Assembly (NCBI GenBank): GCA_963723355.1
Contig: CAVRQQ010000034.1
Span: forward strand, 1-64,000
DNA length: 64,000 nt
DNA from: JAFDBW01 sp963723355
GTDB lineage: Bacteria > Desulfobacterota > Desulfuromonadia > Desulfuromonadales > BM103
Direction: 5' to 3'
Shown: positions 9,193 through 18,206 of the stretch, in pieces
How the letters are laid out: every line of letters starts with the position of its first letter
Position numbering within the stretch: position 1 is the stretch's first letter
The notes under the pieces: model-generated
The model's database searches: none
Told to the model about the DNA's origin: nothing
What the model saw: the letters and a program-made list of their open reading frames with translations, nothing else
Translations under genes and position numbers: made by a program

Positions 9193-9544
9193 TGAAATCC
9201 TGCAAAAAATAGTTGTTGAAACAGGTGGCGGCATTGGTGCTGTCCTGATGGGCTATGACGGCATTGCCATTGACCAGTTTTTTTCTCCCAATGAAGATGT
9301 CGACGTGCAGATGGTCGTTGTCGAATACTCCAATGTCCTTAAAGAAATACGCAAGACGGCTGAGATTCTCAGCCTTGGTGATATGGAGGAGATTTCGATT
9401 CGTACGGATCGTTTTATTATCGTTATCCGCATCCTTACCAGCGACTATTTCGTTGCAATGATCATCCACCAGGACGGTAATTTTGGTAAGGGCCGTTATC
9501 TTATGACTCGCGAAAGTACCAACCTGATTGAGGCCCTGGGCTGA
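9185..9544 (+). CDS. Roadblock/LC7 domain protein (MglB-like)
   Basis: This 119-residue protein is a single roadblock/LC7 domain. The family includes MglB, the activator of the small GTPase MglA that sets cell polarity and motility in myxobacteria. The profile is recognisable: a start like FNEILQKIVVETGGGIGAVLMGYDGIAID and a C-terminal helix. The gene overlaps the TPR gene and is two bases from aroQ. No MglA-type GTPase is in this window, so a role with one is only inferred. Confidence 0.82.
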   Translation: MFNEILQKIVVETGGGIGAVLMGYDGIAIDQFFSPNEDVDVQMVVVEYSNVLKEIRKTAEILSLGDMEEISIRTDRFIIVIRILTSDYFVAMIIHQDGNFGKGRYLMTRESTNLIEALG

Positions 9545-9545
9545 A

Positions 9546-9984
9546 ATGAAGCGTATTCTTGTATTGCACGGGCCCAACCTGAACCTTCTGGGTCAACGAG
9601 AACCGGAGGTGTACGGGCGTCAGACGCTCGCTGATATCGACGCTGAACTGGCCCTGCTTGCCGATCAACTGGGCCTTGCGATCGACACTTTCCAGTCGAA
9701 TCATGAGGGGGATCTTATCGACCGGATTCACGCCTCTGCAAATCGACGGCTTTTCCGGAATCATCATTAATCCCGGTGGGTTGACTCATACCAGCGTGGC
9801 CCTGCGTGATGCAATCTCTTCAATCGAGCTGCCTGTTATTGAAGCCCATCTGTCGAATATTCATGCGCGGGAATCATTCCGTCATCAATCCTATGTTGCC
9901 GGTGTCGTCGTTGGCCAGGTTACCGGTTTTGGGGCCACGAGCTATCAACTGGCGTTGCGCGGTCTCGCTGCGCACCTTGCTTGA
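9546..9984 (+). CDS. aroQ: 3-dehydroquinate dehydratase type II AroQ (one frameshift)
   Basis: AroQ dehydrates 3-dehydroquinate to 3-dehydroshikimate. The type II signature is clear: ILVLHGPNLNLLGQREPEVYG at the start and IIINPGGLTHTSVALRDA and PVIEAHLSNIHARE later. The frame breaks in an AAA run at 9740-9742; dropping one A gives HASAIDGFSG and restores a protein of about 145 residues, the family size. The enzyme is essential for aromatic synthesis unless a paralogue exists, so an error is likelier than decay. Confidence 0.9.
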
Positions 9985-9999
9985 CCATTTTCCACAGTC

Positions 10000-11079
10000 A
10001 TGAATTATTCCCTACGCAGGCAGAAAGCTGTTGATCTTCTGACACGGCTCAAACTGGACGCACTGGTCCTCTGCCATCCGGAAAATATCCGTTACCTGTG
10101 CGGATTCACCGGCAGTGACGGTGCACTAATCGTTTCGACGGAACAGCTTGTTTTTCTGACTGATTCGCGTTATACCACTCAGGCTAGCTCGGAAGTTGTT
10201 GCGGACAAAATTGATGAATACAGGGTCAAGAGCGACGGTGTCATTGCTGTGCTCACGTCCCTTGCGGTCGAGCGGATCGGTTTTGAGACCGGTCTGGCGG
10301 TCGGAGTCTTTAACGAGCTCCGTGATAAAGGTGCCTCTGGCTGGCACTGGCAACATTTGCATGACGAAATTCAAAGCCTGAGACTGCACAAATCGGCAGA
10401 TGAAATACAATTGATTTCTGCCGCGACCGGGTTGAATCTGGCCGGCTTTGCAGAGATCAGGCCCATGCTCAGACCCGGAGTCAGGGAAGCAGAGATTTCA
10501 TTGGCGCTGGAGTTTGCCATGCGTAAACGCGGTGCCGAAGAAAAGGCTTTTGATATAATCGTTGCCTCCGGGGAGCGCGGGGCAATGCCTCATGGCGTGG
10601 CATCTGACAAGTTGCTCGCCGAAGGTGAGCTGGTCACAATCGATTTCGGCTGCCGTTGTGCGGGTTATCATTCGGACGAAACAGTGACCTTGGCTGTTGG
10701 AGACGTTTCCGACGCGTTGCGCAGAATCTATGATACTGTCCTGGAAGCGCATGACCGCGCCTTGGCTGCCGTCGCTCCAGGGGTCGCCCTGTCTGAACTG
10801 GACCGGATAGCCAGAGACTATATCAGTGCTTGCGGTTATGCAGAATATTTCGGTCACGGTCTGGGCCACGGAGTCGGTCTTGAAGTCCACGAGGCCCCGG
10901 TTGTCTCGTCGCGAAGCAAGGCCGTTGCCGAAGCAGGCATGGTGTTTACTGTGGAGCCTGGTATCTATGTGCCGGGGGTTGGTGGTGTGAGGATCGAAGA
11001 TATGGTGCTGGTGACTGCAGATGGGCACCAGGTCCTGACAAAAATTCCCAAGACGTTTCAGAACATTCTGTTAAGATAA
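10000..11079 (+). CDS. pepP: Xaa-Pro peptidase (M24 family)
   Basis: This cytoplasmic M24 metallopeptidase removes N-terminal residues before proline. It has 359 residues: a creatinase-like N-terminal domain (about 1-125) and the pita-bread catalytic domain. Metal ligands are visible in TIDFGCRCAGYHSDET, HGLGHGVGLEVHE and FTVEPGIY. In many relatives efp lies between pepP and accB; here the two are separated by only 64 bases and efp is absent at this position. Whether it is a prolidase or aminopeptidase cannot be settled from sequence. Confidence 0.9.
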   Translation: MNYSLRRQKAVDLLTRLKLDALVLCHPENIRYLCGFTGSDGALIVSTEQLVFLTDSRYTTQASSEVVADKIDEYRVKSDGVIAVLTSLAVERIGFETGLAVGVFNELRDKGASGWHWQHLHDEIQSLRLHKSADEIQLISAATGLNLAGFAEIRPMLRPGVREAEISLALEFAMRKRGAEEKAFDIIVASGERGAMPHGVASDKLLAEGELVTIDFGCRCAGYHSDETVTLAVGDVSDALRRIYDTVLEAHDRALAAVAPGVALSELDRIARDYISACGYAEYFGHGLGHGVGLEVHEAPVVSSRSKAVAEAGMVFTVEPGIYVPGVGGVRIEDMVLVTADGHQVLTKIPKTFQNILLR

Positions 11080-11143
11080 TTACTAACTTTATTTATTAAC
11101 ACCGGACTGTAAGCACAGGGCCGGCGACAAGGGAGGAGCATAT

Positions 11144-11614
11144 ATGGAAATCAAGGACCTGAGGACGTTGGTCAAAATGATCACCGACACCGATATCACT
11201 GAATTTGAAATGGAAAATGCTGAAGAGAAGATTGTCATAAAGCGTGGCCCGGAAAAAGAATACGTGCAATTTGCAGCGGCAGCCCCTGCTGCAATCGCAG
11301 CCCCTCCAGCAGCTTCGAGCGCAGCTCCCTCTGTTCCAGCCGCACCTGCTGAGCCTGCCGTAGCTGATGACAAGTACGAAACGATCAACTCGCCAATCGT
11401 CGGCAGCTTCTATCGCAAACCGAGTCCCGAAGCGGATCCGTTTGTTGATGTCGGCAGTGTCGTGGAAGTCGGCCAGGCGGTCTGCCTGGTCGAGGCGATG
11501 AAGATGTTCAATGAGATCGAAGCCGAGTTCAAGTGCAAGATAATCGAAATTCTCAAGGAGGATGCCGCTCCTGTGGAATTTGGTGAGCCGCTCTTCAAGG
11601 TGGAACGCCTCTAG
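11144..11614 (+). CDS. accB: Biotin carboxyl carrier protein AccB
   Basis: AccB carries biotin between the biotin carboxylase and carboxyltransferase halves of acetyl-CoA carboxylase. It has 156 residues. The N-terminal helix region is followed by an Ala/Pro-rich linker (about 45-75) and a biotinyl domain with EAMKMFNEIEAE; the biotinylated lysine is residue 120. The start follows GGGAGGAGC closely. It lies 49 bp before accC and is surely co-transcribed with it. Confidence 0.96.
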   Translation: MEIKDLRTLVKMITDTDITEFEMENAEEKIVIKRGPEKEYVQFAAAAPAAIAAPPAASSAAPSVPAAPAEPAVADDKYETINSPIVGSFYRKPSPEADPFVDVGSVVEVGQAVCLVEAMKMFNEIEAEFKCKIIEILKEDAAPVEFGEPLFKVERL

Positions 11615-11663
11615 TGTCCTGACCGACGAGTGTTAAAGAATCCCAGGCACTAAGGAGATATCC

Positions 11664-13001
11664 ATGTTTCGTAAAATTCTGATCGCCAATCGTGGTGAAA
11701 TAGCCCTGCGTATCATCCGGGCATGTAAGGAGATGGGCATCCTGACGGTTGCCGTGCATTCTGACGCCGACGCCGATGCCCTGCACACCAAGATCGCCGA
11801 TGAAAGCATCTGTATTGGCCGCGCACCGAGCAGTCAAAGTTACCTGAACATGAAGGCCATCATCAGCGCTGCAGAGGTGACTGATGCAGAGGCGATTCAT
11901 CCCGGCTACGGTTTCCTGGCCGAGAATGCCGAGTTTGCCGAAATCTGCCAGAACTGCGGTCTGACCTTTATTGGCCCGACCCCGGAGAACATTCGCTTGA
12001 TGGGCGACAAGATTGCCGGTCGTCAGTCGGTCATCAAGTCCGGTGTGCCGATCCTTCCGGGCACCAAGGAAAATGTGCCGAACGTTGAGGATGCTCAGCG
12101 TATAGCTGAAGAGATCGGTTTTCCGGTCATCATCAAGGCAACCGCCGGAGGTGGCGGAAAAGGGATGAAAGTGGTCCATTCCCCAGCTTCTTTGCCAAAC
12201 CTCTATGCGATGGCCCGGGCCGAAGCGATGGCCTCTTTTGGTAACTCCGACGTCTACATTGAGAAGTTCTGCGAGAACCCGCGTCATGTTGAAGTCCAGC
12301 TGCTTGGCGACAGTCACGGTAACGTTATTCATCTTGGCGAACGTGACTGTTCTGTCCAGCGTCGGCATCAGAAACTCATTGAAGAGGCCCCTTGCCCGGT
12401 TTTGACAGCCAAACAGCGCAAGGACCTTTGTGCGTGTGCTGTCGAAGCAGCCAAATCAATCGGTTACACGAGCGCCGGCACCATGGAGTTTCTGCTTGAC
12501 AAGCATGGCAATTTCTTCTTCATGGAGATGAACACCCGTGTGCAGGTTGAGCACCCGGTGACCGAGATGATTACCGGGGTTGATATCATCAAGGAGCAGA
12601 TCCGGGTCGCCTATGGTGAGCCTCTGCGTTACCAGCAGAAAGATATCAAGATCAACGGCCATGCGATCGAATGCCGTATCAATGCCGAGGACCCGGTCAA
12701 ATTTACACCTTGTCCTGGCAAGATCGACGGCTATCATCCCCCTGGCGGCCTGGGTGTTCGCATTGACAGCGCTGTTTACGATCAGTACACGGTTCTGCCG
12801 CACTACGACTCGATGATTGCCAAGCTGATTGTGCATGCGGATACACGCGAAGAAGCGATTAAGCGCATGGCCAGGGCCCTCGATGAATTTATTATCGGTG
12901 GGATAAAAACGACCATCGAGTTTCACCAGCGAATCATGAGCAACAAGGAATTTATCGAGGGTGATATTGATACCGGCTTCCTTGAACGATTGAAACTTTA
13001 A
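11664..13001 (+). CDS. accC: Biotin carboxylase AccC
   Basis: AccC carboxylates the biotin on AccB using ATP and bicarbonate. It has 445 residues, the usual length. The N-terminal ILIANRGEIALRIIRAC, the ATP-grasp glycine loop KATAGGGGKGMK (about 158-170) and the HVEVQLLGD and MEMNTRVQVEHPVTE motifs are all present. It follows accB with an AAGGAG ribosome site and ends at a terminator. Confidence 0.97.
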   Translation: MFRKILIANRGEIALRIIRACKEMGILTVAVHSDADADALHTKIADESICIGRAPSSQSYLNMKAIISAAEVTDAEAIHPGYGFLAENAEFAEICQNCGLTFIGPTPENIRLMGDKIAGRQSVIKSGVPILPGTKENVPNVEDAQRIAEEIGFPVIIKATAGGGGKGMKVVHSPASLPNLYAMARAEAMASFGNSDVYIEKFCENPRHVEVQLLGDSHGNVIHLGERDCSVQRRHQKLIEEAPCPVLTAKQRKDLCACAVEAAKSIGYTSAGTMEFLLDKHGNFFFMEMNTRVQVEHPVTEMITGVDIIKEQIRVAYGEPLRYQQKDIKINGHAIECRINAEDPVKFTPCPGKIDGYHPPGGLGVRIDSAVYDQYTVLPHYDSMIAKLIVHADTREEAIKRMARALDEFIIGGIKTTIEFHQRIMSNKEFIEGDIDTGFLERLKL

Positions 13002-13004
13002 CCA

Positions 13005-13031
13005 AAAGGCCAGGGTTCCCTGGCCTTTGTT
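13005..13031 (+). terminator. Terminator after accC
   Basis: A perfect 11-bp inverted repeat, AAAGGCCAGGG and CCCTGGCCTTT, with a minimal centre (functional loop GTTC) starts three bases after the accC stop and runs into a T-rich tail. Confidence 0.8.
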
Positions 13032-13053
13032 GTTTTAAGTCACATTACTTGAC

Positions 13054-13863
13054 ATGCACGACTGGCGCTTGATAAATTCCGGATTCCAGACCGGTGCCAT
13101 GAACATGGCTCTGGACGAGGCGCTTCTGCATGCGGTGGCCAAGGGGACCTCTCCACCAGTGCTGCGCTTCTACCGCTGGCAGCCGGCAACGGTGACTCTT
13201 GGTTACGCCCAGTCCGTAACGACGGATATTGACCTGGAGGTCTGTCGTCAGGCCGGCCTCGATGTTGTCCGACGATCAACCGGAGGCAGGGCCGTGCTGC
13301 ACGATAACGAAGTCACCTACTCGGTGATTGCTCCATCCGTCTCCGGACTGTTCGGCAGCTCCGTTCTCGACAGTTACCGGGTCATTTCAGAGGTTCTGCA
13401 GAAAGCCCTGCTGCAACTTGGTTTGTCGGCAAAGCTGGTTCCTGGCCGGCCGCGCGGGGGACAGCTGAATGCCACCAAGGCGGTCTGTTTCTCCGCTCCG
13501 TCCCAATATGAACTGGTTATTGACGACTGCAAGGTTGCCGGGAGCGCACAGAAACGCCACGGCCAGGCGTTTCTACAGCACGGTTCGATCCCGCTGGAAT
13601 TAGACCTCGATCTGCTTGGGAGGGTTCTCAAGACCGATATAAATACTGAGACGGCAGGCTCTCTCGACAAGGTGGGATGGCTGAACAGGTGGGCCAGGCA
13701 GGCGCTGACGGTCACAGAGGTTGAGGCGTGCATCGCCGGAGAATTCTCGAAAGCTATCGATGCCTCGTTGAGGGTCTCCAGGCCGACAGCTGATGAACTG
13801 GATGCAGCAGAAAGGTTATGTCAGGAAAAATACGCTCATCCAGATTGGAACATGATGCGCTGA
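13054..13863 (+). CDS. LipM-type octanoyltransferase / lipoate-protein ligase family
   Basis: Members of this family move octanoyl or lipoyl groups to carrier proteins for lipoic acid assembly. It has 269 residues. The motif RRSTGGRAVLHDNEVTYS is the family signature. Cys145 (KAVCFSAPSQYEL) and Lys160 (CKVAGSAQKR) are 15 residues apart, the same spacing as the catalytic Cys and Lys of Bacillus LipM, which favours octanoyltransferase over ATP-dependent ligase. It stands alone between terminators and the next gene. Confidence 0.82.
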   Translation: MHDWRLINSGFQTGAMNMALDEALLHAVAKGTSPPVLRFYRWQPATVTLGYAQSVTTDIDLEVCRQAGLDVVRRSTGGRAVLHDNEVTYSVIAPSVSGLFGSSVLDSYRVISEVLQKALLQLGLSAKLVPGRPRGGQLNATKAVCFSAPSQYELVIDDCKVAGSAQKRHGQAFLQHGSIPLELDLDLLGRVLKTDINTETAGSLDKVGWLNRWARQALTVTEVEACIAGEFSKAIDASLRVSRPTADELDAAERLCQEKYAHPDWNMMR

Positions 13864-13955
13864 TTTCTGCATTTTGTGCGGTTGTTTGAACATTGAACAG
13901 AATTTGTCTGCCGTGCTAGTATGCGTTATCTCAGGGGATTCACATGGAGGCGGAT

Positions 13956-14366
13956 ATGAATCGCGGATTAAAGCTTGTCCTGATGCTGATCGTTGCCATC
14001 TTCTGTACGGGGATGGGAGGGCTAGGCGGACAACCGGAAGGTACGATACCTGAAACAGACGTGAACATTCAGGCAGAGGTCAAGGATCGGGATGGTGTCA
14101 CCACCGCTCTGGAGAAGTTTTCCATGGCCGGTAAAATCTCACTTGACGCCTGGCGCGGACAGGGCAAGCTGACGATACCCTTCGAGAATATCGATACGCT
14201 CACTTTCGGTGACAACAAGGGTGACGCAGTCATGGTTGACGTCAAACTCAAAACCGGTGAGACCATGACGCTGCAAGTTCGCTCACGCGCACAGTTTTAT
14301 GGCTCGACGGGCTTTGGAGCTTTCCAGATCAAGTCAAAAGATCTTGCCTTGATTGATTTCCCCTGA
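13956..14366 (+). CDS. Secreted hypothetical protein
   Basis: I do not recognise this family. The 136-residue product begins with a basic stretch and a hydrophobic segment (about residues 4-22), then a Gly-rich turn, which looks like a signal peptide. The mature part is rich in beta-type sequence with alternating polar and hydrophobic residues (KLTIPFENIDTLTFG, MVDVKLKTGETMTLQV). ATG 13956 follows GGAGGCGG, though ATG 13944 is also possible after AGGGG. No neighbour points to its function. Confidence 0.65.
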   Translation: MNRGLKLVLMLIVAIFCTGMGGLGGQPEGTIPETDVNIQAEVKDRDGVTTALEKFSMAGKISLDAWRGQGKLTIPFENIDTLTFGDNKGDAVMVDVKLKTGETMTLQVRSRAQFYGSTGFGAFQIKSKDLALIDFP

Positions 14367-14448
14367 TGCTGAGCGATGCAACGATCTGGTTCCTGCGGAG
14401 GCATCTCTCCGCATGTTCTTTGCACGTTCTTTTACTTAGCCACATAAC

Positions 14449-15276
14449 ATGACATTAAAAATCGGACGCATTGCCTACCTGAATGTAGCACCCTATTTCC
14501 ATTACCTCACGGAGCAGGGTTTCTCCGGCGAAATCGTTGCCGGGGTGCCGTCAGAATTGAACAGGATGCTGGCCGAAGGCACGATTGATGCCTGCCCCTC
14601 GTCATCTTACGAGTATGGCTTGCACTCTGACGACTACCTCTTGCTGCCGGGCCATTCGATCAGCAGCATCGGCCCTGTGCACAGCGTTTTGCTCTTTACC
14701 CCGGGGCCTCTGAACGAGTTGACCGGGCAGGGAATTGCAATAACCGGAGAGTCCGCAACCTCGATCAACCTTTTGCAGGTCCTGCTCAAGGAATTCTGCA
14801 GGATCGATGACGTTTCCTTCAAGGTTCCGGAGCAGGAGGTGGAGGCTTGTCTGCAGGACGGCCAGAGCGTACTTCTGATCGGCGATCGTGCTCTTGCTGC
14901 GGCACAGAATTGTCCTCAACATTTTCAAATCACCGATCTCGGTGCCTTGTGGTACCATTTTACCGGGTTGCCGTTTGTCTTTGCACTATGGATATTACGC
15001 AGGGAAGCGATCGAAAAATTTCCTCTTGAAGTCAGTGCTCTGGCGGGGCAACTACAGGCCTCGCGTGACTATGCCTTCGATCATTTGCCGGACATGGCCG
15101 CCCGTCTGTCCGCACGCACTGGTTTTTCTGCGATGCATCTTGAAGAGTACTGGCGTGGCATGTCTTACGATTTAACCGAAGGCCATATAGAGGGTTTGCG
15201 TCTGTATTTTGTGCTTTGCCATAAACACGGCCTGCTGGAAAGAGAACCCGATTTTCACTTCTTTGCGGCCAGGTAA
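14449..15276 (+). CDS. mqnA: Chorismate dehydratase MqnA
   Basis: MqnA converts chorismate to 3-enolpyruvylbenzoate, the first step of the futalosine route to menaquinone. The 275-residue protein starts with the typical LKIGRIAYLNVAPYFHYL and has the IDACPSSSYEY and ALWYHFTGLPFVFALW segments of the family. It implies menaquinone made through futalosine, as is usual in Desulfuromonadia. The 3' end overlaps the convergent NUDIX gene by 22 bp. Other mqn genes are not in the window. Confidence 0.88.
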   Translation: MTLKIGRIAYLNVAPYFHYLTEQGFSGEIVAGVPSELNRMLAEGTIDACPSSSYEYGLHSDDYLLLPGHSISSIGPVHSVLLFTPGPLNELTGQGIAITGESATSINLLQVLLKEFCRIDDVSFKVPEQEVEACLQDGQSVLLIGDRALAAAQNCPQHFQITDLGALWYHFTGLPFVFALWILRREAIEKFPLEVSALAGQLQASRDYAFDHLPDMAARLSARTGFSAMHLEEYWRGMSYDLTEGHIEGLRLYFVLCHKHGLLEREPDFHFFAAR

Positions 15277-15692
15277 TCATCAATTATTCTTGCGTGGTCG
15301 AAGCAGAGAGGGGCGGGCAGCTCATCGACCGGAAAGAGCCGGACATTTTTTGCATCATCCCCGGCGATCGGGCGGCCCACGGCATCAGCGCAGAAAACTA
15401 TTGAGATGTTGTGCTGCCTGGGGTCGCGCTTCGGGTCCGAATAGGCCCGGAATTGTCGCAGGTTGCTAACCTCGAGACCGGTTTCTTCTCGGGCCTCGCG
15501 CACAGCGGCCTCTTCCAGCGACTCGCCATAGTCGACAAACCCGCCCGGTAGTGCCCAGCCCCGGGGTGGATTGTGTCGTTCTATGAGGACGATTTTTTCG
15601 CCGATCTGAATAATGATGTCGACAGTCGGCAAGGGATTGCGGTAGCGGGTCGTCTGTTTGCCGCAGTGTGGACAGGTTGCGTGAGTCTGCAT
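15255..15692 (-). CDS. NUDIX hydrolase with zinc-ribbon start
   Basis: This 145-residue protein hydrolyses a nucleoside diphosphate linked to some moiety; the substrate is not predictable. The NUDIX box is GGFVDYGESLEEAAVREAREETGLEV with the catalytic REEFG-type core as REAREETG. An N-terminal CPHCG pair suggests a small zinc ribbon. ATG 15692 lies 8 bases after GGAGG, so I prefer it to a GTG at 15713. It runs against mqnA and overlaps its end. Confidence 0.87.
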   Translation of the reverse strand: MQTHATCPHCGKQTTRYRNPLPTVDIIIQIGEKIVLIERHNPPRGWALPGGFVDYGESLEEAAVREAREETGLEVSNLRQFRAYSDPKRDPRQHNISIVFCADAVGRPIAGDDAKNVRLFPVDELPAPLCFDHARIIDDYLAAKK

Positions 15693-15706
15693 GTAAAATC
15701 CTCCGG

Positions 15707-15736
15707 TTGACACGTTGTTCCCGATTGCACTAATAA
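15707..15736 (+). promoter_or_regulatory. Promoter of tRNA-Leu
   Basis: A consensus -35 TTGACA (15707-15712) and a -10-like TAATAA (15731-15736) with an 18-base spacer stand 21 bases before the tRNA. They lie in the gap divergent from the NUDIX gene. Confidence 0.6.
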
Positions 15737-15757
15737 TAGCCGAACTTTAATCATTTT

Positions 15758-15844
15758 GCCCGGGTGGCGGAACTGGTAGACGCAAGGGACTTAAAATCCC
15801 TCGGGAGCAATCCTGTACGAGTTCGATTCTCGTCCCGGGTACCA
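15758..15844 (+). tRNA. tRNA-Leu(UAA)
   Basis: The 87-base cloverleaf has a 7-bp acceptor stem (GCCCGGG with CCCGGGT, one G-U pair), a D arm with GGTGGCGGAACTGGTAGACGC, an anticodon loop CTTAAAA with anticodon TAA at 15792-15794, a long class II variable arm and the T loop GTTCGATTC. The CCA end is encoded at 15842-15844. It reads UUA and, by wobble, UUG. Confidence 0.98.
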
Positions 15845-15849
15845 CACAG

Positions 15850-15892
15850 GCGGGGGTTTAAGAGTTTTATTCTCTTGGGCCCCCGCTTTTTT
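15850..15892 (+). terminator. Terminator after tRNA-Leu
   Basis: A long hairpin with outer stem GCGGGGG/CCCCCGC and inner stem AAGAG/CTCTT is followed by six Ts. It starts five bases after the tRNA CCA end. Confidence 0.92.
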
Positions 15893-15953
15893 GCATTTAC
15901 GTTTGTATGCATGCCTACATATGTCAAAAAATAAGTCATGTTGAAGGATTTTT

Positions 15954-15982
15954 TTGCCGTCTGCCTGCTCTGCTGTTATTCT
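15954..15982 (+). promoter_or_regulatory. Possible promoter of the MoaD-AOR-dehydrogenase operon
   Basis: TTGCCG (15954-15959) and TATTCT (15977-15982) are 17 bases apart, 76 bases before the MoaD-like gene. The match is modest. The rest of the 15893-16058 gap shows no gene. Confidence 0.35.
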
Positions 15983-16058
15983 ATGCCAAGAATGACCAAT
16001 GTGGGCGGAAAATGCTCATTCCTTTGTACTGTAGCCAATGTCTATTGTAGGTTAGCGA

Positions 16059-16283
16059 GTGAAGGTCACTGTCAAGCTTTACGCCGTATTACAGGTCGGG
16101 CGATTCAGAGAGAAAGAACTTGATTTCCCGGTCGATACAAAAGTCGGAGCCGTGGTCAACAGCCTGGCCCTGCCATCCGAGCATGTCGATATCCTGCTTG
16201 TGAACGGTCGCCATGTTGACAGGGAGTTTCTGCTGCAGGATGGTGACGTCCTGTCGCTGTTGCCGATGGTTGAAGGTGGTTGA
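16059..16283 (+). CDS. MoaD/ThiS-like sulfur carrier protein
   Basis: This 74-residue ubiquitin-fold protein ends in VEGG; the terminal Gly-Gly is the site adenylated and thiocarboxylated for sulfur transfer to molybdopterin. Its place 40 bp before an aldehyde:ferredoxin oxidoreductase suggests that it helps make the bis-pterin tungsten or molybdenum cofactor. Translation starts at GTG 16059. No MoaE-like gene is nearby. Confidence 0.82.
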   Translation: MKVTVKLYAVLQVGRFREKELDFPVDTKVGAVVNSLALPSEHVDILLVNGRHVDREFLLQDGDVLSLLPMVEGG

Positions 16284-16322
16284 ATGGCTATGAGGCCACG
16301 TCGCTGAACAGGAGAGGGTATC

Positions 16323-18160
16323 GTGCGTTTCTTGACCGATAATCCAGCGTTAGAGCCGACTTCGGTTCTCTACACGCGTTGTACGGTGGATCTCGAAAGT
16401 GGCGGTCTGCTGATGGAAGACGTTCCCTGTCGGAACCTTGAAGATGTCCTCGGCGGGTTCGGACGTACCTTCCAGATGCTTGCCGAACGAGATATCCGGA
16501 ACGCGTATGTCGATGAAAACCCGTTGATCATAAATGTCGGCTTATTGACCGGCAGCCACGCCATGACCGGCATGCGCACCTATTTCTCAGGCTACAGCCC
16601 GATCAAGCAATCAAAAAAAGGCTTGCCGGCGGCGATGTGGTCGGCCGGCAGCGGTAAGTTCGGCGCCAAGCTGAAATGGACCGGACTCGATGAACTGGTG
16701 ATTGAAAATCGTTCCGATCAGCCGATTTACATCGTCATTCGGGAAACCGGAGATCGGCCCGGAGGTGACGCTCAAACCCGCCGACCATCTGCTTGGCCTG
16801 ACGACCCACGAAAAGATCATGGCGCTGCAGGAGCAGTATGACGATGCCCATTTTGCCGCGATCGGCCCTGCGGGTGAGAACTGGCAAAACGTTTATGCCG
16901 GGGCGGTGGCGTTAAGTACGGAGAACCAGCTCAAGTCGAAACAGGATAAAGTGCGTTTTGCCGGACGGGGCGGGATGGGCAGCCTGATGGGCTACAAGAA
17001 TGTGCTTGCGCTGGTCGCACAGAGCCGTGACAAGCTGGGCAGAACCCCCGAACCGGTTAAAAAGGCCAACATCAACGTCATCAAGGGGGGTGGCTCAGCT
17101 CGCCTGCAGCCGATCAAGCGCGGCGGAGGCGGAGGGACCTGGGCAGCTTATGATGTGCTCCAGGCGTTTCACGCCGTACCGGTCAACAACTTCCGCCCGC
17201 AGGGCAATGATCTGCCGGAAAAATTGTTCAGGACTACAGTTGAGCAGCAGTACGAGATCAAGTCCGAGGCCTGTTATCGTTGCGGCATCACCTGCCACAA
17301 CAATATCCATGAGCGCAACGCCGACGGCAGCGCCGGCAAGTTCCTGGCCAAGTTCGATTACGAGCCGCTCAACCTGCTCGGCACCAACCTCGGTCTGCAC
17401 GATGCCGCACAGGCGGCCGCCCTGATCCATCATTTGTGATAATTACGGTATGGATGCGATTACGACCGGTGTGACGGTTTCCTACGTGCTTTCCTATAAC
17501 CAGAGGCATCCCGAAAGACCTTTGCTCAACGGTGCAACCTTCGGCGACTTCGAAAAGATTCATGATCTGGTCAAACGGGCTGGCCTGGGCCAGCTCCCCG
17601 AGATCGGACATGGTGTGAAGCGGCTCTCTGAGAGTACGGGTGAAACCGATTATGCCTATCATGTCAAGGGGTTGGAGATAGCCGCTTATCAGCCTGAAAC
17701 CAATCCAGGTTACTGTTGGGCGATTGCAGGGGGGCACATGTCGATGGGGACCTACGGCATGCTGGCCCGCGAGGGCAAGACCGACCTCGATTCCTGGGTC
17801 GCTGCCATTACCCGGGACAAATTACAGATCGTCGGTTTCGATATGATCGGCCTTTGCAAGTTTTTCGATATCGTTAATGGTATCGGCACCGACATGGTGG
17901 TTGATTGCCTGGCCGCTGAACATGGCCTCAAGGTGACCAGGGAAGAGTTGCAGGCCGCGGTAAAAAGAGCTTTTCTGCGTGGCCTGGCGCTTGAAATGCG
18001 GCAGGGATACGGCAAAGAAGAATATTGCCTGCCTGCTGAAGTGACGGCGAACCCGAACCGCAACATTACCCTGCCTGTCCTGACCACTCCGGAATTCCTG
18101 GCTGAACTGGAGAAGCGGGTCTGGGAGATCTTCGATCGTGAAATGCAGGAGCTGATATAA
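16323..18160 (+). CDS. Aldehyde:ferredoxin oxidoreductase (two frameshifts)
   Basis: This cytoplasmic tungsten (or molybdenum) enzyme oxidises aldehydes to acids, or reverses that, with ferredoxin. The N-terminal pterin-binding region carries GLLTGSHAMTGMRT. The 4Fe-4S motif is CYRCGITC (codons 17272-17295), and FAGRGGMGSLMGYKN is typical. The frame breaks twice, at GGG 16741-16743 and at TTT 17433-17435. Removing one base at each gives IVIRKPEIG and HHCDNYGMDAI; the second restores the final cluster cysteine and a protein of about 611 residues, the family size. GTG start after GGAGAGGG. Confidence 0.9.
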
Positions 18161-18206
18161 CCTGCCATTTTTCGATGGCCGTGATCCGCGTTTGCGAGGT
18201 GTTGGC

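Noticed and set aside
11595..12368. Long minus-strand ORF inside accC
   Set aside because: It mirrors a well-conserved accC frame and has no recognisable product; long antisense ORFs are common in this composition.
15980..16025. GAATGA/TCATTC inverted repeat before the MoaD-like gene
   Set aside because: Only six bases match perfectly over a long imperfect loop, which is likely by chance.
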